Assembly: GCA_947087645.1 (NCBI GenBank)
Contig: CAMUDN010000003.1
Location: 62,001-126,000 of the forward strand
Direction of reading: 5' to 3'
Source of the DNA: an uncultured Bulleidia sp.
Lineage (GTDB): Bacteria > Bacillota_I > Bacilli_A > Erysipelotrichales > Erysipelotrichaceae
Length of the DNA: 64,000 bases
In this document: one piece after another, positions 34,346-43,848 of the stretch
Layout of the letters: every line of letters begins with the position of its first letter
Position numbering within the stretch: the first letter of the stretch is position 1
Notes under the pieces: model-generated
Database searches by the model: none
What the model was told of the DNA's origin: nothing
What the model saw: only the letters and a program-made list of their open reading frames with translations
Translations under genes and position numbers: made by a program

Positions 34346-35239
34346 TTTTTTATTTAGTGGTACAGGTAATTTAAATTTACCTGTTTTTTGATATTCTTGT
34401 AGAAAATCAATTACTTGGTCAGTTAAAGCATTAGGTGTACTACTACCACTTGTAACGGCAATTCTTTCTTTATTTAAAAGATCATTTTGACATAAATCAT
34501 TAACCGAGGAAATCATTTTAACAAATGAAATACCCTTTTGCTTAGCTATTTTTACTAATTGATTACTATTGTTTGAACGCATATCTCCAACAACATAAAG
34601 AGCATCAGCTTCAAGATTTAAAATAGCTTGTTGGCGTAAACGAGTAGCAGGACATATTTCAGGATTTAATTTAGCGTTTGGATATTGTTTAATACATGCT
34701 TTAATTAAATTACTTAAGTCAATAGTTGATAATGTTGTTTGGTTGGTAATAAGAATATTTTTTAATTGTTTTTGTTTGAGTACAATTAAATCATCTAATT
34801 TTGAAATAAGATGAACACGTTTAGAAATATTAACTGTACCTTCCGCTTCGGGATGATTTTTTTTACCAATATAGATAACATCACCAGGGTGATTTTTAAT
34901 TAATTCATGTGTTTTTAAAACATCAGGACATGTTGCATCAACAATAGTTAATCCTTTTTGTAAAGCTTTTTGATAAACAAGAGGAGATACACCATGAGCA
35001 GTAAAAATGACAATACCATTTTTAATTTGATCTAATAATGAAAGGCGATCTAGTTTTTGATCTTCAATGGTATTAATACCATACTCATTTAAAGCATCAA
35101 CAACATGCTGGTTATGAACGAGCATACCTAAAATAGTGATGGGGGTATGAGGATAATCTTGCTTTGTTTTTTGCGCAATACGAATAGCACGTACTACACC
35201 ATGACAATATCCTCTTGGTTTTACTGAAATAATTTCCAT
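34337..35239 (-). CDS. ispH: 4-hydroxy-3-methylbut-2-enyl diphosphate reductase
   Basis: Last step of the MEP isoprenoid pathway, an [4Fe-4S] reductase giving IPP and DMAPP. Three cluster cysteines are visible: GYCHGVVRA (C12), VDATCPDV (C104) and PEICPATRLRQQA. The substrate histidines VHNQH (H42) and TAHGVSP (H82) are kept. 300 residues. SD AAAGGA lies upstream on the minus strand. Transcribed divergently from the DEAD-box gene. Confidence 0.95.
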   Translation of the reverse strand: MEIISVKPRGYCHGVVRAIRIAQKTKQDYPHTPITILGMLVHNQHVVDALNEYGINTIEDQKLDRLSLLDQIKNGIVIFTAHGVSPLVYQKALQKGLTIVDATCPDVLKTHELIKNHPGDVIYIGKKNHPEAEGTVNISKRVHLISKLDDLIVLKQKQLKNILITNQTTLSTIDLSNLIKACIKQYPNAKLNPEICPATRLRQQAILNLEADALYVVGDMRSNNSNQLVKIAKQKGISFVKMISSVNDLCQNDLLNKERIAVTSGSSTPNALTDQVIDFLQEYQKTGKFKLPVPLNKKLL

Positions 35240-35293
35240 GCTTGTTCCTTTCCTATTTTTTGTGTTACATTTATACTTATTATAGGTGATAAT

Positions 35294-36646
35294 ATGAAGA
35301 AATTTAAAAATTTATCTTTAAGAAAAGAAATACAGCAATGGTTAGATGATCAACATTTTATAACTATGACAGAAATACAGGAACAATCAATTCCATTTAT
35401 TTTACAAGGGAAAGATATTATCGGTTTATCAAAAACTGGTTCTGGTAAAACACATGCTTTTTTAGTGCCTATTTTAGAACAAATTGATGTTTCTAAAGAT
35501 GAAGTACAGGCGGTTATTACGACGCCTACACGTGAGTTAGCTTATCAGATTTATCAAATGGTAAAAAGTATAGAAAATTATTTACCTGATTTACGCTTAG
35601 CTTTAGTTGTGGGTGGTAAGGAACGTCTTCGGGATATTAAAAAATTTCAGCATCAACAAGCACATATCGTTATTGGTACACCAGGCCGATTAAAGGATCT
35701 TTTTTTAGAAGGTGGATCATTACGCTTAGATAAAGCAAAATTAGTTGTTGTTGATGAAGTTGATATGACCTTTGAATTTGGCTTTTTAGAAGATGTTGAT
35801 GCGATTATATCAAGAATGAATGAGGTACAAATATTAAGCTTTTCAGCTACTTTACCGGAACAATTACAGCCTTTTATAAAGAAATATATGCATCATCCAT
35901 TAACAGTTGAAATTGCTCAAAAACAAAATCATGATATTGAACATGTATTAGTTCCTTGTTATCATCGAACATATGCACAAACAATTTTAAAAATGTTACC
36001 AGGATTTAATCCATACATTTGTTTGATTTTTGCTAATTCACGTAAAGAAGCTCATGAGATAGCTGAAGAATTACGTCAAAATAATGTTAAATTAGCAGAA
36101 TTACATGGTGATTTATCAGCTAGAGAAAGAAAGCAAGCAATGAAGCAAATAGCAAATGATAAATATCAATATGTTGTAGCAACTGATCTTGCTGCAAGGG
36201 GAATTGATCTAAGTGAAATAGGATATGTTATTTCTTGTGGTTTGCCAAATGATTTAGAATATTATATTCATCGTGCTGGTAGAACGGCAAGAGCAGGGCA
36301 AAAAGGAACATGTTTTTTACTTTATCATGAACAAGATGATACAGCTATTAAATCATTAATCAGAAAAGGTATCATTTTTAAACATCGACGTTATCATCGG
36401 CATCATTGGCAAGATTTACGTCCTTATGGTCAAAAAAAGAAAAAAGTTGATCAAGAAATGCAAAAACAAATTGCCCAAATGATGACAAAGAAAAAAACGA
36501 AAGTAAAACCTGGTTATAAGAAAAAAAGGGAATTAGCTATTGAAAAAATATATCGTCAAAAAAGACGTGATTTTATCCGTAGTAAAATAAGAGAAGAAAA
36601 AAAAGCTATGTATAAAGAGCGAGCTAAAGAATTAAAAAATAAATAA
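35294..36646 (+). CDS. DEAD-box-family RNA helicase (DEVD variant)
   Basis: 450 residues with Q motif (MTEIQEQSIP), motif I SKTGSGKT (46-53), Ia TPTRELA, II DEVD in place of DEAD (near 154), III SAT, V ATDLAARGID and VI HRAGRTARAG. A C-terminal tail of about 80 very basic residues (KKKKVDQEMQKQ...KKKTKVKPGYKKKRE) probably binds RNA. Resembles CshB-like cold-adaptation or ribosome-assembly helicases. SD AGGTGAT before ATG. Confidence 0.9.
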   Translation: MKKFKNLSLRKEIQQWLDDQHFITMTEIQEQSIPFILQGKDIIGLSKTGSGKTHAFLVPILEQIDVSKDEVQAVITTPTRELAYQIYQMVKSIENYLPDLRLALVVGGKERLRDIKKFQHQQAHIVIGTPGRLKDLFLEGGSLRLDKAKLVVVDEVDMTFEFGFLEDVDAIISRMNEVQILSFSATLPEQLQPFIKKYMHHPLTVEIAQKQNHDIEHVLVPCYHRTYAQTILKMLPGFNPYICLIFANSRKEAHEIAEELRQNNVKLAELHGDLSARERKQAMKQIANDKYQYVVATDLAARGIDLSEIGYVISCGLPNDLEYYIHRAGRTARAGQKGTCFLLYHEQDDTAIKSLIRKGIIFKHRRYHRHHWQDLRPYGQKKKKVDQEMQKQIAQMMTKKKTKVKPGYKKKRELAIEKIYRQKRRDFIRSKIREEKKAMYKERAKELKNK

Positions 36647-36669
36647 GGTAGTAAATAAGCTACCTTTTT
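36645..36669 (+). terminator. Terminator after the helicase gene
   Basis: AAGGTAG / CTACCTT stem, 8-base loop, TTTTT. Confidence 0.8.
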
Positions 36670-36697
36670 AATGGCTTTTTATGGTAATATGAACAAG

Positions 36698-37585
36698 ATG
36701 AAAAAAATAGTGAAATATTTAGGAAAAATAAGTTTCTTTTTTATTGGTTTAATAATTTTAATTTATATATTGGGTATACCATTTGGTAGCTTAGAAAAAT
36801 ATGGTTATCATTATCAATATGTTCAACCTAAATTAGCTACATATAAACAATTAAAGCCTTTCTCACAAGATCTGCTTTTTGTTGGTGATAGCTTAGCTTG
36901 GACGGGTTTTAAGCCACAAGGATATAAAGATGATTTTCATTTACATAATTATAATCTAGCAACTACTGGGCAAATGACATTAGATAGTTATGTCATGATT
37001 AAAGAAGCATTAAAAAAACAAAAACCTAAAATAATTGTCTTAGAAGCACATGCTTTATTTAATGCGACGAATAAATATTATCGTTTTGATATTATGAATC
37101 TTTTTCCTATTTTAAATTATCATGCCATGTATCGTTTTGATTTAAAAGCTAAAGAAGATGTTAATTTAGGCTATCATCCATCAGAAAATATTAAATCATA
37201 TAATAAAAGAAAAGATTATATGAAACAAGAAAAAATACCTTTTAATCCTTTGAATCCGTATAATATTACATATTTAAATAATTTTAATTTGCAATATTTA
37301 AATAAGATTAAAGCATTGTGTGAAGCACAAAATATAAAATTATTATTAATTAGTATACCAAGTCCAATTAATTGGAATCAAAAACGTCATGATGCAGTTA
37401 TGAGTTGGGCAAAGCACAATCATATTTCATATATTGATTATAATTTATTACTCGATGATATAAAAATTGATTTTAAGCATGATTATCGTGATGCTGGTGA
37501 TCATTTAAATGATTATGGTGAATTAAAAATTCGTAAACATTTAGGAGCATATTTACAAAAAGAATTAGGAAGAGGTAATAAATAA
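36698..37585 (+). CDS. DltD/AlgJ-like SGNH-type O-acylation partner
   Basis: About 295 residues with an N-terminal TM anchor (ISFFFIGLIILIYILG) and an extracytoplasmic SGNH-like domain: LLFVGDSLAWTGF (GDS nucleophile motif) and a C-terminal DAGDHLNDYGELKI with the D-x-x-H dyad. It directly precedes an MBOAT gene, sharing one base; that pairing is the DltB-DltD / AlgI-AlgJ / PatA-PatB pattern, so it probably receives acyl groups outside the membrane. The start is uncertain: ATG at 36671, 36689 and 36698 are in frame, none with an SD. I pick 36698, where KKIVKYLGK starts the usual charged N terminus. Confidence 0.7.
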   Translation: MKKIVKYLGKISFFFIGLIILIYILGIPFGSLEKYGYHYQYVQPKLATYKQLKPFSQDLLFVGDSLAWTGFKPQGYKDDFHLHNYNLATTGQMTLDSYVMIKEALKKQKPKIIVLEAHALFNATNKYYRFDIMNLFPILNYHAMYRFDLKAKEDVNLGYHPSENIKSYNKRKDYMKQEKIPFNPLNPYNITYLNNFNLQYLNKIKALCEAQNIKLLLISIPSPINWNQKRHDAVMSWAKHNHISYIDYNLLLDDIKIDFKHDYRDAGDHLNDYGELKIRKHLGAYLQKELGRGNK

Positions 37586-39111
37586 TGAGTTATACACGTC
37601 TTTTATATGTTGCTTTTTTTCTACCTTTGGTGGTCTTTTTTTATCATGTAATGCCAAAGAAGATACGTAAATATGTTCTTCTTTTAGCTAGCTTTATATT
37701 TTATTATAAATGGTCGAAAAAATTAATTTTAATTTACTTGTTATCAACTTTGATTATATATTTAGCTTGTTATTTATTAAAAATAGTAGAAGAAAAAGGA
37801 CAAAATAAATTACAAAAACAAAATTTAAAAAATATAATTGTTTTTTTCAATATTTTAGTTTTAATTATAATTTTATTTCGTTTAAAGTATTTTAATCTTT
37901 TTTTAAAGCTTTTTAATTCTGTTTTTGGTCTTAACATAGTTATGCAAAAGCTGATTTTACCACTTGGTATTAGTTATTATTCTTTGCAATTAATTTCATT
38001 ATTAGTTGATGTTAAAACAAAGAAAGTAAAAAGTCCAAGTTTAATTGATATTTTGTTATATACAAGTTTTTTTCCAACTGTGGTTTTAGGACCAATTACT
38101 CGTTTTAATGAAGTGATTGAACAAATAAAAGCAGCTAATGGTGCTAGTTTTGATGATTTAAAAATTGGTTTTATGCGGATTTTTTGGGGCTTATTAAAAA
38201 AATCAGCAATTGCTGATGCAATCGCTCCACTAGTGGCTCTTATTTTTAAATCATATACGAATATTGGATCAATTAGCTTATTAGGTGTTTTTTTATGTAC
38301 TATTCAAATTTACATGGACTTTTCAGGTTCAATTGACATTGCTATAGGATCGGCTAAAATGTTAGGAATAACATTACCAGAGAATTTCCGTCAACCTTTT
38401 TTTGCTAAAGATGCATCTGAATTTTGGCGTCGTTGGCATATTACTTTAGGTCATTTTTTCCGTGATTATATTTTTTATCCTATTTCTTTATGCAAAATAG
38501 TTCAAAAAATAAGTAAAATAGCGAAAAGAATCTGGGGTAAAGAAGTTGCTCGCTTAATTGGTCCAATTATTGCTTTATTTTTTGTATGGCTGGCTAATGG
38601 TTTATGGCATGGTCCACAGATAACTTATATTTTATATGGATTTTATTACTTCTTTTTTATCTTGTTCAATTTATTATGGAGTAAGAAAATACAACATTGT
38701 TATCAAAAAATAAGAATTCTAAATAATTCTATTTTAATTAAAGTGTTACGTTTTATAAAAATATTAATTATTGTCTGTTTTGGAGAAGCCTTATTTTTGT
38801 CACCTAATTTTTCTACTTTTGTATTGATGATTAAAAATATTTTTCTTAATTTTCAGCTAATGCAAGGTATTTCATTTATCCAATCAGCAAATATAACACC
38901 TTTAGCATGGTTGATTATATGTCTTCTTTTCTTCATTGTATGTCTAGTTAATATTGCCCAAGAGAAAGGTTTAAATTGGTCTTATAAATTTTTACAAATA
39001 AATGGTTATAGTCAAAGTATAATTATTTATGGCTTGATAGTAGCATATATACTGTTTGCTACATATGGTCCAGGTTTTGATAATATTGCTATGATGTATG
39101 CCGGTTTTTAG
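37585..39111 (+). CDS. MBOAT O-acyltransferase (AlgI/DltB/PatA type)
   Basis: 508-residue polytopic membrane enzyme. MBOAT marks: LASFIFYYKW, LPLGISYYSLQLISLLVD, VLGPITRFNEV, DFSGSIDIAIGSAKMLGI, FWRRWHITLGHFFRDYIFYP, and the catalytic His region LANGLWHGPQ. It moves an acyl group, usually acetate, across the membrane to an exported polymer with its SGNH partner. Peptidoglycan, teichoic acid or a polysaccharide are all possible; no dltA/dltC nearby argues against D-alanylation. Confidence 0.9.
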   Translation: MSYTRLLYVAFFLPLVVFFYHVMPKKIRKYVLLLASFIFYYKWSKKLILIYLLSTLIIYLACYLLKIVEEKGQNKLQKQNLKNIIVFFNILVLIIILFRLKYFNLFLKLFNSVFGLNIVMQKLILPLGISYYSLQLISLLVDVKTKKVKSPSLIDILLYTSFFPTVVLGPITRFNEVIEQIKAANGASFDDLKIGFMRIFWGLLKKSAIADAIAPLVALIFKSYTNIGSISLLGVFLCTIQIYMDFSGSIDIAIGSAKMLGITLPENFRQPFFAKDASEFWRRWHITLGHFFRDYIFYPISLCKIVQKISKIAKRIWGKEVARLIGPIIALFFVWLANGLWHGPQITYILYGFYYFFFILFNLLWSKKIQHCYQKIRILNNSILIKVLRFIKILIIVCFGEALFLSPNFSTFVLMIKNIFLNFQLMQGISFIQSANITPLAWLIICLLFFIVCLVNIAQEKGLNWSYKFLQINGYSQSIIIYGLIVAYILFATYGPGFDNIAMMYAGF

Positions 39112-39170
39112 TTATTAAATGCTAGAATAGATTTTATTAGAATTGATAATAAATAAAAAATATAAATGTT

Positions 39171-39210
39171 AAAAAAGGTTATGATAATTTATATTCATAA
39201 CCTTTTATTT
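39171..39210. terminator. Bidirectional terminator between MBOAT and degV genes
   Basis: AAAAGGTTATGA / TCATAACCTTTT stem flanked by A-run and T-run, serving the convergent genes. Confidence 0.85.
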
Positions 39211-39223
39211 AATGAAGATTTTA

Positions 39224-40075
39224 TTAAAAACACTTAAACCATTGTAAGCTAATTGATCCTGGTCCAACATGACAAGCAACAACGTTAGGTAATTCAATAA
39301 CTTTAATCATTGCTTTGGGAAAAAGATCTTTTAATGTCATAAAAATATTATTAGCTTCATTTATATTATCAACATGAGCAATATAGATATTTGTTTTTTC
39401 ATCTGGATTACTTTCAGCAATTGTTTCAATACCTGCTTGTAAAGCTTTACCAAACGTGCGTATTTTCTTTAGAATATCAATTTTACCATGGGTTTTTTCA
39501 CTGATTTCTAAAACGGGTATAATTCTTAAAATTCTCGCTACGGCAGCAGCTAAATGTGTTAAACGACCAGATAATAATAACTGATCTAAGTTTTTAGGAA
39601 TAATAAGTGTTTTAGCACTATGAATGACTTTATCACACATGATATGTATATCCTCAAGTGTTTTATTATTTTCTAATAATTCTTTGATTCTTTTAATTAA
39701 ATAATCTTGTAAACGAGCTGTTACATTGGTGTCAATAATATCGATTTTTAAATCATTTTGGTGTGCTAAGCTCATTAATGTGTTAGCTGTTCCTGAAAGA
39801 CCAGGGCAAATAGGTACAGCGACAATTTGATCATAACCATCTTCTTTCAATTTACGAAAACAGTCCATAACATAACCATAAACTGGTTGTGAAGTATAAA
39901 AAACTTTTTTTTCTTTAAAAAGTTGAATAATATCTTTCATTTGAATATTTTCCATATCTAAATAAGTTTTATTATCAACGGTAATTTGTAAGGGAAAAGA
40001 TATTATTCCCTGTTTGGCATATTGTTCTTGACTAAAACCAGAGCCACTATCTGTTATATAAGCTACTTTCATCAT
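39224..40075 (-). CDS. DegV-family fatty-acid-binding protein
   Basis: 283 residues. DegV/FakB-type proteins hold a fatty acid for FakA kinase. Marks: VAYITDSGSGFSQEQ, the S/T-x-Q-P segment FYTSQPVYGYVMDCFRKL, AVPICPGLSGTANTLMSLA, VIDTNVTAR, and the C-terminal HVGPGSISLQW. GAGGT lies upstream on the minus strand. No fakA in the window. Confidence 0.9.
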   Translation of the reverse strand: MMKVAYITDSGSGFSQEQYAKQGIISFPLQITVDNKTYLDMENIQMKDIIQLFKEKKVFYTSQPVYGYVMDCFRKLKEDGYDQIVAVPICPGLSGTANTLMSLAHQNDLKIDIIDTNVTARLQDYLIKRIKELLENNKTLEDIHIMCDKVIHSAKTLIIPKNLDQLLLSGRLTHLAAAVARILRIIPVLEISEKTHGKIDILKKIRTFGKALQAGIETIAESNPDEKTNIYIAHVDNINEANNIFMTLKDLFPKAMIKVIELPNVVACHVGPGSISLQWFKCF

Positions 40076-40142
40076 ATTAACCTCATAAGAATAGTACTAA
40101 AAAATGTTCATAATGTAAAATGAAAGAATAATTTATTTCGTT

Positions 40143-40148
40143 TATAAT
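40143..40148 (+). promoter_or_regulatory. -10 box directly before dnaE (leaderless candidate)
   Basis: TATAAT ends 6 bases before the dnaE ATG (40155); the bases between are AATAAT, with no SD anywhere in the preceding 25 bases. Confidence 0.55.
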
Positions 40149-40154
40149 AATAAT

Positions 40155-43100
40155 ATGTTTAGTCATTTATTAGTTCGTAGTGAGTATAGTTTTTATCAAT
40201 CAACAATTCGTTTAGAAGAATATGTTAAATATGCTCATAAAATAGGTTATCAAAAACTTGTTTTAGCTGATCATAATGTTCTTTTTGGTCATCATTTATT
40301 TGCTAAAATATGTCAAAAAGAAGGCGTAGAAGCTATTTTTGGTATGGAAGTCGATGTTTTTTATCAACAAAAAATAATTCCTTTTTTATTAATTGCCAAA
40401 GATAATCAAGGTTATAAGGAACTGATACATGATGCTTATTTAATTGCCCAAAATAATTATTTATCATTAGCTGATTTACAAGCACATACATATCATATTC
40501 ATATTATTGCATATGGTGAAGCTGGCTATCTTGATGAAGCATTGTTAAAAAAGAAGCATGAATTATTGTTACAACAATTAATTCAATTAAAACAAGATAT
40601 TCCTCATTTTGATATAGCTATTTCATATAATGAAAATACTAAATTTAGAGAGTGTAATACATTGTTAAAAAGATTATGTCAGCAACAAAACATAAAGACT
40701 GTTGCTTTAGCTAAAGTTTATTATTTAAGAAAAGAAGAGGCATATAACTTATTTCTATTGCAGGCTTTAAAAACAAATAAAAAGTTAAAAGATACAAGTT
40801 TAACACTTTTAAATGGTCGCTATTTATATTGTCTTGAAGAAATGAAACAGTTTTATGAAGTTGATGATTTAATGCGTTGTAGCGAGATTCTAGAGCAATG
40901 TCATGTTAATCTTGCTGATTTTAAAACTTCTTTACCAGAGCCTTCTTTTTTAAATGGTAAGTCAGCACGTCTTTATTTAACAAAATTAGTTCAACTTGGT
41001 TTACAAAAAAGATTAGGTTTAAAAGAAATACCATTTATTTATCAAAAAAGGATACAAAAAGAATTAGCAGTCATTTTTAGTTTACATTTTGAAAATTATT
41101 TTTTGATTATTTATGAAGCGGTATATTATGCTTATGAAAAAAACTTATTACTTGGTCCTGGACGTGGCTCAGCAGTTGGTTCTTTAGTTGCTTATGCAAT
41201 TGGTATTAGTCAAATAGATCCACTTAAATATGATTTACTTTTTGAACGTTTTTTAAATCCGGAACGACAAAATATGCCAGATATTGATATTGATATTGCT
41301 GGTCAAGATCGTGCTTTGTTGTTGCAACATTTAAAAGATGTTTATGGTTATGAGCATATAGCGACGATTAGTACATTTAATACTTATGCTAGTGTTGAAG
41401 CTGTTTTATCAGTAGCTAAAGTATATGAATTAAGTGAAAGAGAAGAAAGATCTTTAATATATGCTTTAAAAAAAGCACGTCAGAAATGGAAAATAGATAA
41501 TTTATCTATTTTATTAAGCAAAGATTTTGGCTTACAAAATGCAGTTAAACAATCGGAAGCTTGTCGAGAAGTTATTAAATTAGCCCAAAAAATTGAAAAA
41601 ATGAAATGGGTTGATGCTATTCATCCAGCCGGTATTGTTTTAAGTAAAGATTCTTTATTTGATGTTGTACCAGTTCTTTCTAAAAATAATTTTTTGAAAA
41701 TTCAATGGGATAAAAATTGTCTAGAAGAACATGGTTTGATTAAAATGGATTTTCTTTCTTTAAAGCATTTAGATAATTTAAAGATAATGTTAAATTTAAT
41801 TCATAGAGAAGATCCTCAATTTAATTTACATAAGATATCTCTAAGTGATGCAAGAGCATATCAAATTCTAAATGAAGGTTTAACACTTGGTTTATTTCAA
41901 TTTGAAGCACCTTTTATTAAAAGTAAGTTAAGTTTATTAAAACCAAATAATTTTCTTGATTTAGTCAATGTTTTAGGAATTGCTAGACCGCAAGCTATTC
42001 ATCAATTACAAAAATATATTCAAAATAAAATGCCATCTTATCCAGTAAATATACAAAATATTATTAAGCAAAGTCACGGTGTTTTTATTTTTCAAGAGCA
42101 AGTTATGCGGTTGTTAGTTGAAGTATGTGGTATAAGTTTTGCGAAAGCTGAAACAATCCGTAAATATGGTAAAGAAAAGCCGGAACTTTATCTTATTTAT
42201 AAAGAGCAAATAGAAAAAGTACACCCTGATTTATGGTTAGTTGTTAAAGAGTTTGTTCAAGGATTTGGCTTTAATCTTTCCCATGGTTTAGCATATGGTC
42301 TTTTAGCATATCGTATTTTATATATTAAAGCTCATTATACGTATATTTTTTATGCTACTTTAATGAATCAGGCGGCTAAATCAGCAACTTTAATGGTAGC
42401 TATTTTACGTGAAATACATTATTTAAAAATACCTTTAAAAGCATTTAATATGATAGATTCACCACTTTTAGTTAAAGCAAATAAACACTATATACAATTG
42501 GGCTTATGTTTAATTCCTAGTTTAAATGATGAAGATATATTATTAATACAAAAAGACTTGCACGAAAATGGTGACTATAAAAATTATTTTGAGGCTGTTG
42601 CACGTTTAGTTGTATTAGCATTTAAGCCTAAACAAATAGAAGAAATGACAAAAGTAGGTTGTTTTGATTATTTAGGGGATAATCGGAAAACATATTTAAA
42701 TTGTTTAGATGATGCTTTAACATATGCCAATCTATCCATAATCATTAAGGAAGGTAAAAAGAGTTTAAATTTACATCTTGTTTCTTTGCCTACTTTAGTA
42801 AAGCAAAAAGAAAGTATAGCTGATAAAAGAGAAATGGAAAAAGAAGTATTAGGCTTTACTTTACAAATGGGAGCTTGTGCTCTTTTAAGACAAAAATATA
42901 ATCTAAAGGATATTTATTTAAAATCATGGCTAAGTAAACCGGAAATAGCAACGATTGCAGAAATATCTACTATTCATAAACATCGTGATAAAAATGGTAA
43001 TGAGATGGTATTTATGCAATTAACTGATGATCAAACTAATGCTGATGTCATTATTTTTAATAAGTTATATAATAAGATAGAGTTTAATTTAATATCTGGA

Positions 43101-43196
43101 AAAGTTGTGCGTGTATGGGGAAGATGGACAAAGCGAGCAACAATTGAAGTCATGAGAATAGAAGAGGTGGCTAATGAAAAAGGTTTTAATAGTTGA
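40155..43196 (+). CDS. dnaE: DNA polymerase III alpha subunit (DnaE)
   Basis: 1013-residue replicative polymerase of the C family, non-PolC type. The N-terminal PHP domain starts HLLVRSEYS, where the family has HLHVHSEYS, so two metal-binding His are gone, while LADHNVLFGHH keeps DH. Polymerase core: LGPGRGSAVGSLVAYAIGI, NMPDIDIDIAGQDR with the catalytic aspartates, and KMDFLSLKHLDNL with the third. A helix-hairpin-helix part and an OB fold (IATIAEISTIHKHRDKNGN) end it. Shorter than the usual 1100+. Its stop overlaps the response-regulator start. No SD: see the promoter at 40143. Confidence 0.95.
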   Translation: MFSHLLVRSEYSFYQSTIRLEEYVKYAHKIGYQKLVLADHNVLFGHHLFAKICQKEGVEAIFGMEVDVFYQQKIIPFLLIAKDNQGYKELIHDAYLIAQNNYLSLADLQAHTYHIHIIAYGEAGYLDEALLKKKHELLLQQLIQLKQDIPHFDIAISYNENTKFRECNTLLKRLCQQQNIKTVALAKVYYLRKEEAYNLFLLQALKTNKKLKDTSLTLLNGRYLYCLEEMKQFYEVDDLMRCSEILEQCHVNLADFKTSLPEPSFLNGKSARLYLTKLVQLGLQKRLGLKEIPFIYQKRIQKELAVIFSLHFENYFLIIYEAVYYAYEKNLLLGPGRGSAVGSLVAYAIGISQIDPLKYDLLFERFLNPERQNMPDIDIDIAGQDRALLLQHLKDVYGYEHIATISTFNTYASVEAVLSVAKVYELSEREERSLIYALKKARQKWKIDNLSILLSKDFGLQNAVKQSEACREVIKLAQKIEKMKWVDAIHPAGIVLSKDSLFDVVPVLSKNNFLKIQWDKNCLEEHGLIKMDFLSLKHLDNLKIMLNLIHREDPQFNLHKISLSDARAYQILNEGLTLGLFQFEAPFIKSKLSLLKPNNFLDLVNVLGIARPQAIHQLQKYIQNKMPSYPVNIQNIIKQSHGVFIFQEQVMRLLVEVCGISFAKAETIRKYGKEKPELYLIYKEQIEKVHPDLWLVVKEFVQGFGFNLSHGLAYGLLAYRILYIKAHYTYIFYATLMNQAAKSATLMVAILREIHYLKIPLKAFNMIDSPLLVKANKHYIQLGLCLIPSLNDEDILLIQKDLHENGDYKNYFEAVARLVVLAFKPKQIEEMTKVGCFDYLGDNRKTYLNCLDDALTYANLSIIIKEGKKSLNLHLVSLPTLVKQKESIADKREMEKEVLGFTLQMGACALLRQKYNLKDIYLKSWLSKPEIATIAEISTIHKHRDKNGNEMVFMQLTDDQTNADVIIFNKLYNKIEFNLISGKVVRVWGRWTKRATIEVMRIEEVANEKGFNS

Positions 43197-43848
43197 TGAT
43201 GAAGTAGCAATTAGGGAAGTTATTGTGGAATATGCATTGCTTCAAAATTGGTTAGTTGATCAAGCTGATGATGGTCAAGAAGCTATTGAGTTGGTGCGTA
43301 AGAATCACTATGATTGTATTGTTTTAGATGTTATGATGCCACATTTAGATGGCTTTTCAGCGTGTAAAAAAATTCGGGAAATACAAGCTGTGCCAATTAT
43401 CATTCTTTCAGCTAGACAGGAAGAATTTGATAAGTTATATGGTTTTGAGATAGGTGCCGATGATTATGTTGCAAAACCTTTCTCAGTAAAAGAGTTAATT
43501 GCGAGAATGAAAGTTGTGATGAGTCGCAATCAACAATTGATGACGAAACAAAGATATCAATTAAAAGGTTTAACTATTGATGCTAAAGGTCGTAAAGTAT
43601 TTGTGAATCAAAAAGTAGCTTCTTTAACACCAAAAGAGATTGATTTATTACTTTATCTTTTAGAACATAGAAATATTGCCATCTCACGTGAACAAATTCT
43701 TGCTGATGTTTGGAAATATGATTATTTTGGTGATAATCGGACAGTAGATACACATATTAAAATGCTAAGACATAATTTAGGCGAGTATCGTGATCATATT
43801 GTAACGGTAAGAGCAGTGGGGTATAAGTTTGAAGACGAAGAAATATAG
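43174..43848 (+). CDS. OmpR/PhoB-family response regulator
   Basis: 224 residues. Receiver domain: KVLIVDDE, phospho-acceptor D52 in VLDVMMP, LSAR, and GADDYVAKPF with the conserved Lys. Winged-helix C-terminal domain: TPKEIDLLLYLLEHRNIAISREQIL and RTVDTHIKMLRHNLG, RAVGYKFE. Overlaps the dnaE 3' end by 23 bases and the kinase gene by 20. Its signal is unknown. Confidence 0.95.
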   Translation: MKKVLIVDDEVAIREVIVEYALLQNWLVDQADDGQEAIELVRKNHYDCIVLDVMMPHLDGFSACKKIREIQAVPIIILSARQEEFDKLYGFEIGADDYVAKPFSVKELIARMKVVMSRNQQLMTKQRYQLKGLTIDAKGRKVFVNQKVASLTPKEIDLLLYLLEHRNIAISREQILADVWKYDYFGDNRTVDTHIKMLRHNLGEYRDHIVTVRAVGYKFEDEEI

